Shown one piece after another: positions 41,841-49,370 of a DNA stretch of 64,000 nucleotides. Numbering within the stretch: the stretch's first letter is position 1; every line of letters begins with the position of its first letter. Position numbers and translations under genes: made by a program. The DNA is taken from positions 1 to 64,000 of the forward strand of contig JAQUAF010000016.1 in NCBI GenBank assembly GCA_028687435.1, written 5' to 3'. The notes beneath the pieces were generated by a model. It was not told the DNA's origin. It worked only from the letters and a program-made list of their open reading frames with translations, and searched no databases. Source of the stretch: Verrucomicrobiia bacterium (GTDB taxonomy: Bacteria; Verrucomicrobiota; Verrucomicrobiia; JABWAM01).

Positions 41841-42443
41841 ATGCCATCCAAACGACGAAAACGCAACGCCCCCCTGACCCGCAAGGCCATTCTTGGCGCG
41901 GCGGAGAAATTGTTCGCGCAAAACGGGTTCAACGGGGTTTCCATGCGGGACCTTTCCCGGTTGTCCGGGATTTCCCAGCCTCTCATTCATCATCACTTCG
42001 GAACCAAGGAGGCCCTTTATCAGGCCGTCAAACAGCGGGCCATGGATCAGTTCAAGACGGTCTGGCCTTCGACAGGGGCGGGGCGGGACATTCTTGGGCG
42101 TCTCCAGACGGCCGCCCGCAACATCTTCACGAAACTGGTGGATGACCGCAAGCTTCTGCGCCTTTCCTCCTGGACCCGTCTGGAGGATGGGAATGAGCTG
42201 TGGCCCGGCGAGGACCGGATGATGGAGCAGCTTCGCGGGGAATTGGTGGCGGCGCAAAAGGCGGGCGAACTTCGCCGGGATGTTGATCCGCTTTTGATGG
42301 CCATCATGCTGGAGGCGCTCATCTGCTTTTGGTGCGAGGAACGGCTGCGGCTGAAGGCGTTGTTCAAGGATTGGGTGGGGGTGGACGAGCGGTATTTGAG
42401 GGAAATGTGGAAGGTGCTGGAGAGGGGCATGAAAGTTCGTTGA
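41841..42443 (+). CDS. TetR/AcrR family transcriptional regulator
   Basis: TRKAILGAAEKLFAQNGFNGVSMRDLSRLSGISQPLIHHHFGTKEALYQAV. Confidence 0.95.
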   Translation: MPSKRRKRNAPLTRKAILGAAEKLFAQNGFNGVSMRDLSRLSGISQPLIHHHFGTKEALYQAVKQRAMDQFKTVWPSTGAGRDILGRLQTAARNIFTKLVDDRKLLRLSSWTRLEDGNELWPGEDRMMEQLRGELVAAQKAGELRRDVDPLLMAIMLEALICFWCEERLRLKALFKDWVGVDERYLREMWKVLERGMKVR

Positions 42444-42458
42444 AAAACCGGTTTTTCC

Positions 42459-44555
42459 ATGAAAACACTGACTGAAACCTTGTTGAGTGGACGAAGCGCG
42501 GAAAACTTTTCGCTGACGATTGCGGAGAAGTCCGGGGAACTGCAGGCGCCCCGTCCGGGGTTGGAGGAGGGGTTGGGGCGGGCATTGGACTGGCTTTATC
42601 GCAAACAGGAGGACGACGGTTTCTGGGTGGGCATGCTGGAATCCAATTCCTGCATGGAAGCCGAATGGATCCTGGCGATGCATTTTCTTGGGCTTCGCGA
42701 CGAAAAACGATGCGAAAAAATCGCGCGCAGCATTCTCAACGAGCAGCGACCGGATGGTTCCTGGGAGGTTTACCACCACGCGCCCAGCGGCGACATCAAT
42801 ACCACTGTGGAATGCTACGCGGCTTTGCGGGCCATGGGGCATGACCGGGACAGCGAACCCATTCGCAAGGCGCGGGAATGGATTTTTGCCCATGGAGGGC
42901 TCAAAGGGATTCGCAATTTCACCAAGTACTGGCTGGCCTTGATCGGCGAATGGCCGTGGGACGGCACACCCACCATGCCGCCCGAGCTGATCTATCTGCC
43001 CATGTGGATGCCTTTCAACATCTACCGGTTTGCGTCATGGGTCAGGGGCACCCTCGTTCCCTTGTGCATCCTTTCGGCGCGTTGCCCCTCCCGTCCGCTG
43101 CCCGCCCGGGCGCGGCTGGACGAGTTGTTTCCCGGGGGACGGGATCGTTTCGATTACCGGCTGCCGCGAAAGGGAAGCTGGGCTTCGTGGGAGGGGATTT
43201 TCCACATGGCCGACCGGGTGTTGCGCCGTTATTTTCCGTTCCGCGGACGGCGCACCCGCGAAATCGCCATCAAGATTTGCATCGAATGGATCATCCGCCA
43301 CCAGGAGGCCGACGGGGTTTGGAGCGGAATCCAGCCGCCCTGGGTTTATTCCCTGATGGCCTTGAATGTGGAAGGGTACGGTCTGGAACATCCGGTGTTG
43401 AAGAGCGGCTTGGACGCCCTGGACCGGCATTGGTCCTACGAAAAGGACGGCGGCATTTATGTGCAGGCCAGCGAATCCCCGGTGTGGGACACGGTGTTGT
43501 CCATGCTGGCCTTGCTGGACAGCGGACAGACGCCGGCCACCTGCCCGTCCCTGACGTCCTCCTTGCGCTGGCTGCTCAAGCAGCAGATCCGCGCATGGGG
43601 GGACTGGAGCACCTACATTCGCGATGTTCGCGGAGGAGGCTGGGCTTTTCAACGCGCCAACCAATGTTATCCCGACGTGGACGACACGTCCGTGGCGTTG
43701 ATTGTGCTGGCCCGCCTGCGTCCGTTACTTTCGGATCCGACCGAGGTGGATCATGCGATCGAGCTTGCGACGGAGTGGATGTTGGGCATGCAATGTTCCA
43801 ACGGCGGGTGGGCCGCGTATGACCGGGATAACGACACGCGGCTGCTCACCAAGATTCCCTTTTGCGACTTTGGCGAATTGCTCGATCCGCCGAGCGTGGA
43901 TGTGACCGCGCATGTGGCGGAGGCGCTGGCCTGTCTTGGCCGCGGCATGGGCGATCTCGCAGTGGCGCGCGCGGTGCGGTTCATCCGCCAGGAACAGGAA
44001 TCGGACGGAAGCTGGTTTGGCCGCTGGGGCGTCAACCATATTTACGGCACCGGCGCGGTTTTGCCCGCGTTGCGGGCGGTGGGGGAGGACATGAGCTCCC
44101 GTTACGTCCGCCGGGCGGCCGACTGGGTGGCGCACCATCAGAATCACGACGGCGGCTGGGGGGAAACCCCGGCGTCCTACATGGATGACTCCATGCGCGG
44201 CGTGGGCGAAAGCACCGCTTCCCAGACCGCCTGGGCCTTGATGGCGCTGATGGCCGTGGAACACCCGTGCTACGACGAGGCGATCATTCAGGGCGTGGAG
44301 TATCTCCTGAGCTCCCAGCAGGCGGGAACCTGGAGCGAACCCCAGTACACCGGCACCGGATTTCCCGGGTACAGCGTGGGCGGGCGCGTGAACCTCAAGG
44401 AAAAAGCCGCCTCCATCGACCAGGGACACGAACTCCAACGCGGTTTCATGATCAATTACAACCTCTACCGCCACTATTTTCCCGTCATGGCCCTTGGCCG
44501 CGCCCGGAGATATTTTCAAAGGAAATGGGACGCGGCAAAGGCGAAAAAGTTGTAG
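42459..44555 (+). CDS. shc: Squalene-hopene cyclase
   Basis: CYPDVDDTSVALIVL (DXDDT catalytic motif), multiple QW motifs (RKQEDDGFWVG, QEADGVWSG, QCSNGGWAAYD, QNHDGGWGET), GTGFPGYSVGGRVNLK-like C-terminus. Confidence 0.93.
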   Translation: MKTLTETLLSGRSAENFSLTIAEKSGELQAPRPGLEEGLGRALDWLYRKQEDDGFWVGMLESNSCMEAEWILAMHFLGLRDEKRCEKIARSILNEQRPDGSWEVYHHAPSGDINTTVECYAALRAMGHDRDSEPIRKAREWIFAHGGLKGIRNFTKYWLALIGEWPWDGTPTMPPELIYLPMWMPFNIYRFASWVRGTLVPLCILSARCPSRPLPARARLDELFPGGRDRFDYRLPRKGSWASWEGIFHMADRVLRRYFPFRGRRTREIAIKICIEWIIRHQEADGVWSGIQPPWVYSLMALNVEGYGLEHPVLKSGLDALDRHWSYEKDGGIYVQASESPVWDTVLSMLALLDSGQTPATCPSLTSSLRWLLKQQIRAWGDWSTYIRDVRGGGWAFQRANQCYPDVDDTSVALIVLARLRPLLSDPTEVDHAIELATEWMLGMQCSNGGWAAYDRDNDTRLLTKIPFCDFGELLDPPSVDVTAHVAEALACLGRGMGDLAVARAVRFIRQEQESDGSWFGRWGVNHIYGTGAVLPALRAVGEDMSSRYVRRAADWVAHHQNHDGGWGETPASYMDDSMRGVGESTASQTAWALMALMAVEHPCYDEAIIQGVEYLLSSQQAGTWSEPQYTGTGFPGYSVGGRVNLKEKAASIDQGHELQRGFMINYNLYRHYFPVMALGRARRYFQRKWDAAKAKKL

Positions 44556-44849
44556 CCTTCGCTCTTTTTTAGAGGAAAAAAATGCGAGGGTAAGGTCACA
44601 AATTGTGACCATGCCTTTGCGCTTCGTCAGCCGTGAGCTGAAACATAAACTGAGTTGGCAAGCCCAAAGCGGTCATGATTTCCGGCTTCTTCAAAGAATG
44701 GTGCCCGATTGGAAGGCTCGAAAAGCGCGTTTGGAAAGGGTTGCCAACAACTGAAAGATGAACACGGTATGGGAAGGCAATTCGTGGGGCGCTGTCGGTC
44801 TGGATCATGCGGCTCGACTTTGAGCCTGGTGGTGGCATGATTTGGCCGG

Positions 44850-44883
44850 CATGGAAACGCCCCCGCGCTTCTTGCTGAAAACC
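44850..44883 (+). repeat. Upstream direct repeat, copy 1 (promoter-like)
   Basis: CATGGAAACGCCCCCGCGCTTCTTGCTGAAAACC; TTGCTG-17-TAACTT. Confidence 0.55.
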
Positions 44884-44900
44884 AGTCCTTCTGCTAACTT

Positions 44901-45548
44901 ATGAATGATGAAACTTCGCTTCGATCTGGTCGAGAAGATCACGCCGGAAATGCTGATGGAGAGCGTGCTGGCCAACAATCACCGTTACAAGGCCGAGCCG
45001 CTTTTCTCAAAAACTGGGACTGGCAGCTTGTCGTCAGCCTCAACCGAGGATCGTGCGAAAGAGGAAAAGCTCAGCATGGAAGCAACACGGAAACTCATGA
45101 ACGAGTCCGGCAAGAATGGGAACGACGGCGACAAGCCGAGTTGAGCCTGGGTGAGTTGCTGAAATTTCTTTTGGAATGTCATCGGTCCGCTCCCTTTTTA
45201 TTTTTTAACGGCAATACCTTTGGTGAAATCGCCCGGCGTGTCGTTGATGCCGTATTTATTGAGTTTCCCATGGTCCGCCGCCGCGAAGCCGCTTCTTTAA
45301 CGGCACATTATGTGGCGGGGGTGCTGGACTGGCCGGCAATGGAAGACGGGTTGCGGGTGTTGTCTGAATTAACCCGTTTCAGTCCCGGCGATCGCGTCAG
45401 GACGTTGCGTGGATCGGCCTCGGGAGTGATCATCCGGCTTTTGGATGACGGCCGCGTGGTCTGGCGTCCGGATGGCGCCACGATGGATATTTTTTCATTG
45501 CCGGAAAGTCTGGTTCCCGTTTCCGAGAAGAAAAATTTCTCTTCTTGA
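44901..45548 (+). CDS. Hypothetical protein; the first ~100 codons are in an ambiguous frame
   Basis: LSLGELLKFLLECHRSAPFLFFNGNTFGEIARRVVDAVF...FSPGDRVRTLRGSASGVIIRLLDDGRVVWRPDGATMDIFSLPESL. Overlapping 79-aa frame at 44905-45144 (MKLRFDLVEKITPEMLMESVLANN). Confidence 0.6.
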   Translation: MNDETSLRSGREDHAGNADGERAGQQSPLQGRAAFLKNWDWQLVVSLNRGSCERGKAQHGSNTETHERVRQEWERRRQAELSLGELLKFLLECHRSAPFLFFNGNTFGEIARRVVDAVFIEFPMVRRREAASLTAHYVAGVLDWPAMEDGLRVLSELTRFSPGDRVRTLRGSASGVIIRLLDDGRVVWRPDGATMDIFSLPESLVPVSEKKNFSS

Positions 45549-45588
45549 TCTCCATTCCCAATTTATCCGGGGATGGGTGATGGTTGTG

Positions 45589-45622
45589 CATGGAAATACC
45601 CCCGCGCTTCTTGCTGAAAGCC
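45589..45622 (+). repeat. Upstream direct repeat, copy 2 (promoter-like)
   Basis: CATGGAAATACCCCCGCGCTTCTTGCTGAAAGCC; TTGCTG-17-TATTGA; 31/34 identical to 44850-44883. Confidence 0.55.
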
Positions 45623-45646
45623 CGGGCAACTGTTATTGAATGAGGG

Positions 45647-46435
45647 ATGAAACCCACTCTCGACGGAATCTTTGCGGATCCAAAACGGAAGGTCATTACC
45701 GCTCACAGGGGATTGTCCGGGCGGCACCCGGAGAACACGTTGTCGGCTTTCCTGGCGGCTATTGAGTCGGGAGCGGATATTGTGGAGTTCGATGTGCGCG
45801 ACACGCAGGATGAGGTGCCGGTGATTTTGCATGACGACTCATTGGATCGAACCACCAACGGAGCCGGTCTTCTCAGGGAATCGCCCTGGAAGGTTGTGCG
45901 GACGCTCGAGGCAAGTTACTGGAGCGGCACGCATGACGCGGGGCGGCGTCTCCCGGCGCCCGCCGAGCCGGGCGTCCGCATTCCAAGTCTCGAAGAGGTG
46001 TTTGAAACCTTGGGCGGCAGAACGTGCATGAACATCCAAGTCTATGTCAGTTCCGAGGCCATTCTGCGCCGCATTTGCGACATGGTGCGCCAATTCGATC
46101 TGTATTCATCCATTTTCCTCATGGTCCAGGATTTCGCGACCGCCGCCTGCGTGCGCGGGGCGGACCGTGAAATTCAGCTCTGCATTGGCGTTGACCGGGA
46201 TCAACCAGGGCGGCATTTTGAGGCGGGCGCCCGTTATCTTCAGCCCTGGCGCGGCATCCTGACGCCGGCTTTTCGCGACGAGGTCGCCAGGCTTGGCCTG
46301 CGCACGAGCGTGTTCTTTGCGAATACGCCGGAGGATATGGCCGCGATTTGGGACATGGGATTCCAAGGCATCCTGACCGATTGCTGCGATGTCGCGGTTC
46401 AGGTGCGCAAAGAACGATTCAAGGTCGGATTCTAA
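45647..46435 (+). CDS. Glycerophosphodiester phosphodiesterase family protein
   Basis: ITAHRGLSGRHPENTLSAFLAAIESGADIVEFDVRDTQDEVPVILHDDSLDRTTNG. Confidence 0.93.
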   Translation: MKPTLDGIFADPKRKVITAHRGLSGRHPENTLSAFLAAIESGADIVEFDVRDTQDEVPVILHDDSLDRTTNGAGLLRESPWKVVRTLEASYWSGTHDAGRRLPAPAEPGVRIPSLEEVFETLGGRTCMNIQVYVSSEAILRRICDMVRQFDLYSSIFLMVQDFATAACVRGADREIQLCIGVDRDQPGRHFEAGARYLQPWRGILTPAFRDEVARLGLRTSVFFANTPEDMAAIWDMGFQGILTDCCDVAVQVRKERFKVGF

Positions 46436-46686
46436 CCGATCAAGCGATCATATTCCTTGTGATGACCAATCCAAAACCAATGGATGCAGTCTTCCTTGAT
46501 CAATCCCAAAGCCCGGTAGTCTCGCCCGATTCGCACTGACCAATAACCGTGCACTTTTTTAAAGTGAAGGGATGGATGCCGGGGATTTATCATCCAGAGA
46601 ACATACGCCTTGGCCGCTGTTTCCCGGACTTCAAGAGGCAATTTAAGAAAAAGCTCCCGAAAACTATGGGTTACGGAGGAATTCAT
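46432..46686 (-). CDS. RelE/ParE-type toxin-like protein
   Basis: LHFKKVHGYWSVRIGRDYRALGLIKEDCIHWFWIGHHKEYDRLI, a RelE-like fold pattern. Confidence 0.75.
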   Translation of the reverse strand: MNSSVTHSFRELFLKLPLEVRETAAKAYVLWMINPRHPSLHFKKVHGYWSVRIGRDYRALGLIKEDCIHWFWIGHHKEYDRLIG

Positions 46687-46888
46687 CGAGAGGAATCGTT
46701 TTGCCGGAAGTAATTTCCTTCACAGCCTGCTGCGCCAGTTTGTCCAATGGTTCGCCGGGTTTTGCGTCGGCCTCAATTTCATGGTCCCACACGCCGTTCC
46801 GGTGTTTTTCGAACCATTCCGCCAATTTCCAAAAGTCTTTTTTGGGAAGTTTGACGATGGCTTGCTCGATTTCCTCAACCGTGCTCAT
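46664..46888 (-). CDS. Antitoxin component of the TA pair
   Basis: MSTVEEIEQAIVKLPKKDFWKLAEWFEKHRNGVWDHEIEADAKPGEPLDKLAQQAVKEITSGKTIPLDEFL; overlaps the toxin start. Track ORF extends to 46948. Confidence 0.7.
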   Translation of the reverse strand: MSTVEEIEQAIVKLPKKDFWKLAEWFEKHRNGVWDHEIEADAKPGEPLDKLAQQAVKEITSGKTIPLDEFLRNP

Positions 46889-46944
46889 GCCAACAATGTA
46901 GCGATTGCGAGCTTCAAAATCAACTGTGCAGGGTTTTATGAAAA

Positions 46945-47787
46945 TCATGATTTTTCTCCGGTTTTGTCCGGGCAGGCTCCCAGCAAGGGGCGCAGTTTGA
47001 GTCCCAGGTAGGACGGTTTGTCAATTCGGGATTGGTCTGCGGGGCGGGGGGCGATGGCGCGGACGTAATATTCGCCAAGGGTCAGGGATGTCGCGCCCGC
47101 GGCGGCGAGTCGCAGAAGATCCCGGGCCACCCGGATCAGTTCCGGAGTGGAGGGCGGCCGGCGCACTTCGGGATGTTCGCGCAGCATCCAGGCGGGACCG
47201 ATCAATGCCTCGCACGCGGCAACCGTCAATTTCGGGATCTGCTGTTGGAGGATGCGCGTTTCCACCTCGGGCGAGGGCCAGCGCATCATGACCATGCGGC
47301 AACGCCGCGCCAGGGGACCGGTGACATCGCGGTGGTCATTCTTGGTGATGACCACCAGCAACTGGTCGCTCCTGGCCTTGAACAATCCCACCTGGGGAAC
47401 CAGCAGATGTCCTTCTTGCAACAGGGCCAGCAAAAAGGCGTCCACGCTTTCCTCCGCCTTGTCCAGTTCGTCCAGGAGCAGCACCACCTTGCGTTCCTGC
47501 GAAAGACGCATCGCCTTGGGAAGAATGCCCAGTTCGCGTTCGCCGGTCCGCCCCGGCAGGGTGTCGAGCAGCAATTCCTCGCGTCCCGCGCCCCGCATAC
47601 ATGTGAAATGCATCAATTCCGCCCCCAGCCGCCATGCCGCGTGCTTGCCCAGAAATGTTTTTCCGCATCCCGGCGGACCGTCCAGCAGAATGGCGCTGAT
47701 GCCCGGCGCGAGTCCCATGTCCGCCAGCGCCTGTTCCAGCATCGCCATCGCCACCTCGTCGGTGACGATATATTCGGGAATGTTCAT
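46945..47787 (-). CDS. MoxR-like AAA+ ATPase
   Basis: Walker A LLDGPPGCGKTFLGKHAAW, Walker B KVVLLLDELDKAE, VVITKNDHRDVTGPLARRC. Confidence 0.88.
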   Translation of the reverse strand: MNIPEYIVTDEVAMAMLEQALADMGLAPGISAILLDGPPGCGKTFLGKHAAWRLGAELMHFTCMRGAGREELLLDTLPGRTGERELGILPKAMRLSQERKVVLLLDELDKAEESVDAFLLALLQEGHLLVPQVGLFKARSDQLLVVITKNDHRDVTGPLARRCRMVMMRWPSPEVETRILQQQIPKLTVAACEALIGPAWMLREHPEVRRPPSTPELIRVARDLLRLAAAGATSLTLGEYYVRAIAPRPADQSRIDKPSYLGLKLRPLLGACPDKTGEKS

Positions 47788-47841
47788 TTTGGGGAAAGAT
47801 TGAAGGTTGTCAGGCTGAAGGCATGAAGCGCTTTACCGGCA

Positions 47842-48012
47842 TCAGGGAAACAGCAAAAAATTTTTGCGGGGCGGTTTGGGGGCGCGGCTGGAAAACTCGC
47901 GCCGGATTCCCTCCAGATGCATTCCCATCCGCCTCGGCATGCGGCAGGCCAGGCACAAGTGCAGCGCCACCCGTCCCCAACGATAATCGGCAAGAAACAA
48001 TCCAATGTTCAT
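47842..48012 (-). CDS. Small 56-aa ORF, not in the supplied ORF track
   Basis: MNIGLFLADYRWGRVALHLCLACRMPRRMGMHLEGIRREFSSRAPKPPRKNFLLFP; near-consensus Shine-Dalgarno AGGAGG 5 nt upstream of the ATG. Confidence 0.55.
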   Translation of the reverse strand: MNIGLFLADYRWGRVALHLCLACRMPRRMGMHLEGIRREFSSRAPKPPRKNFLLFP

Positions 48013-48030
48013 GGCAACCTCCTTGAGATT

Positions 48031-48269
48031 CCCATGGGATGATATGCATCGGGCGTCAAGCCGCCTGGCGGTGTCCCTCCCAATGCCGCTAACTTTTCGT
48101 CTGAAGCTAAGCGGTGCGGGAACCCCGCCCTCCTATGTCTGCACGGAAAAAATGGAGGGCGGGGCTCCCGCACCGCCGCCGAGCAGAGCGGAATCCAGCC
48201 GCATTTTTGAGGGGGATGATAAAAAAATGATCCCGGCCGCTTGACGCCGCATGCACGTCGTCCCATGGG
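48031..48269. repeat. Inverted-repeat-bounded intergenic element with internal 23-bp-stem hairpin
   Basis: Outer IR CCCATGGGATGATATGCATCGGGCGTCAAGC (48031-48061) against 48239-48269, about 26/31 complementary. Internal GCGGTGCGGGAACCCCGCCCTCC (48111-48133) / GGAGGGCGGGGCTCCCGCACCGC (48154-48176), 22/23 complementary. Confidence 0.65.
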
Positions 48270-48274
48270 ATGGT

Positions 48275-48643
48275 ATGAAAACATTATTTTCCCCATTTCC
48301 GGCGGCCCCCGCTTTCTGGCGCGGGATTTTCAGGCGGCAGGCCAGGCTTTTCCTTGCCATTCTGTTTTTTGCGGGGCTTTCGCCGTCCGGCGCGTGGCTG
48401 GCGGTTCCGGCGGCGGCGCAGACGGTCATTCCCGCCAGTTCGCAGGGCGAAACGCAGTTTGCGGCGCTTCATTTCGCCTTCAAGCGTTATGTGTGGCTTT
48501 TTATCGCCATCGCCGGCCTGATTGCCGCCGTTTTGTCCTCCTTTGGCAAGCACGGGTGGCTGATCAACGTGGTGATCGGCGCAGTAGCCGCCGGCTTTCT
48601 GGTTTACATCATCGCCCTGGCCCACGACACCGGCAACGTCTGA
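48275..48643 (+). CDS. VirB2/TrbC-like pilin-like membrane protein (putative)
   Basis: Signal-peptide-like N-terminus then two TM segments (YVWLFIAIAGLIAAVLSSFG, WLINVVIGAVAAGFLVYIIAL); followed by a second similar protein, then VirB3- and VirB4-like genes. Confidence 0.55.
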   Translation: MKTLFSPFPAAPAFWRGIFRRQARLFLAILFFAGLSPSGAWLAVPAAAQTVIPASSQGETQFAALHFAFKRYVWLFIAIAGLIAAVLSSFGKHGWLINVVIGAVAAGFLVYIIALAHDTGNV

Positions 48644-48652
48644 GGAACAGCC

Positions 48653-48961
48653 ATGCGCATTCGATGCATCCTGCTCGCCTGCTTGTTTTTCTGTGCGACT
48701 GCCGCACCGGCCGCGGACGCCGCAGCATCCCCGGCGCCCCTTGCGGTTGCCGGCGTTGTGCGGGAGCTTTTCGATGAAATACAGGTTTTGATGGCAAAGA
48801 TGTCGATGGTGGTGGCGGCGTTCATCGGGCTTTTTTTATCCCTTGGCATCGCATTCGGGCTCACCAGCCGCGAAGCCGCGCTCGGCCCCTATATCCTCGG
48901 CGTCATCGTCATCTGCTTCGCCCACCTGATCGCCGCCACCTTTCACATGGTTTTCGAATGA
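48653..48961 (+). CDS. VirB2/TrbC-like pilin-like membrane protein 2 (putative)
   Basis: Signal peptide (MRIRCILLACLFFCATAAPAADA) plus two TM segments; size and position. Confidence 0.5.
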   Translation: MRIRCILLACLFFCATAAPAADAAASPAPLAVAGVVRELFDEIQVLMAKMSMVVAAFIGLFLSLGIAFGLTSREAALGPYILGVIVICFAHLIAATFHMVFE

Positions 48962-49012
48962 ACGCACGATGGCGGCGCAAATCCAAAATCTAAAATCTAA
49001 AATTCCCCAAAC

Positions 49013-49369
49013 ATGAACTCCGATCAAACCGATCTGCCTGTGATCCGCTCCAGCATGGCCACGGAAGACCCGGGAACCTTTCTCGGCCTGGAGGGAATGG
49101 GCGTTTTGTATGTGTTGATTCTTTTCGCCGTGACCATGGCGCTGGCCGACAACCTGCCGTTGGCCGTTGTCCTTGCCGGCGGTTTGTATTTCGCCCTGAA
49201 ACTCTATCTGCGCGGCAAACCCCCGCGGTTTCTATTGCATCTGTGCGTGTTTCAAATCCGGACCTGGACGGGCGCCACGACGTTCACCCACCACGTTTCG
49301 GAACGCGATGCCCCCTTTGCACGCCAAGGGGACGGGTTGTTTGAACTGAAGACTGAAGGAAAAACCTGA
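49013..49369 (+). CDS. VirB3/TrbD-like membrane protein (putative)
   Basis: MGVLYVLILFAVTMALADNLPLAVVLAGGLYFALKLYLRGKPPRFLLHL; immediately upstream of the VirB4-like ATPase. Confidence 0.6.
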   Translation: MNSDQTDLPVIRSSMATEDPGTFLGLEGMGVLYVLILFAVTMALADNLPLAVVLAGGLYFALKLYLRGKPPRFLLHLCVFQIRTWTGATTFTHHVSERDAPFARQGDGLFELKTEGKT

Positions 49370-49370
49370 C

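Noticed and set aside
41823-42893. 356-aa - strand ORF
   Set aside because: Antisense to the TetR gene and the shc 5' region, both well supported.
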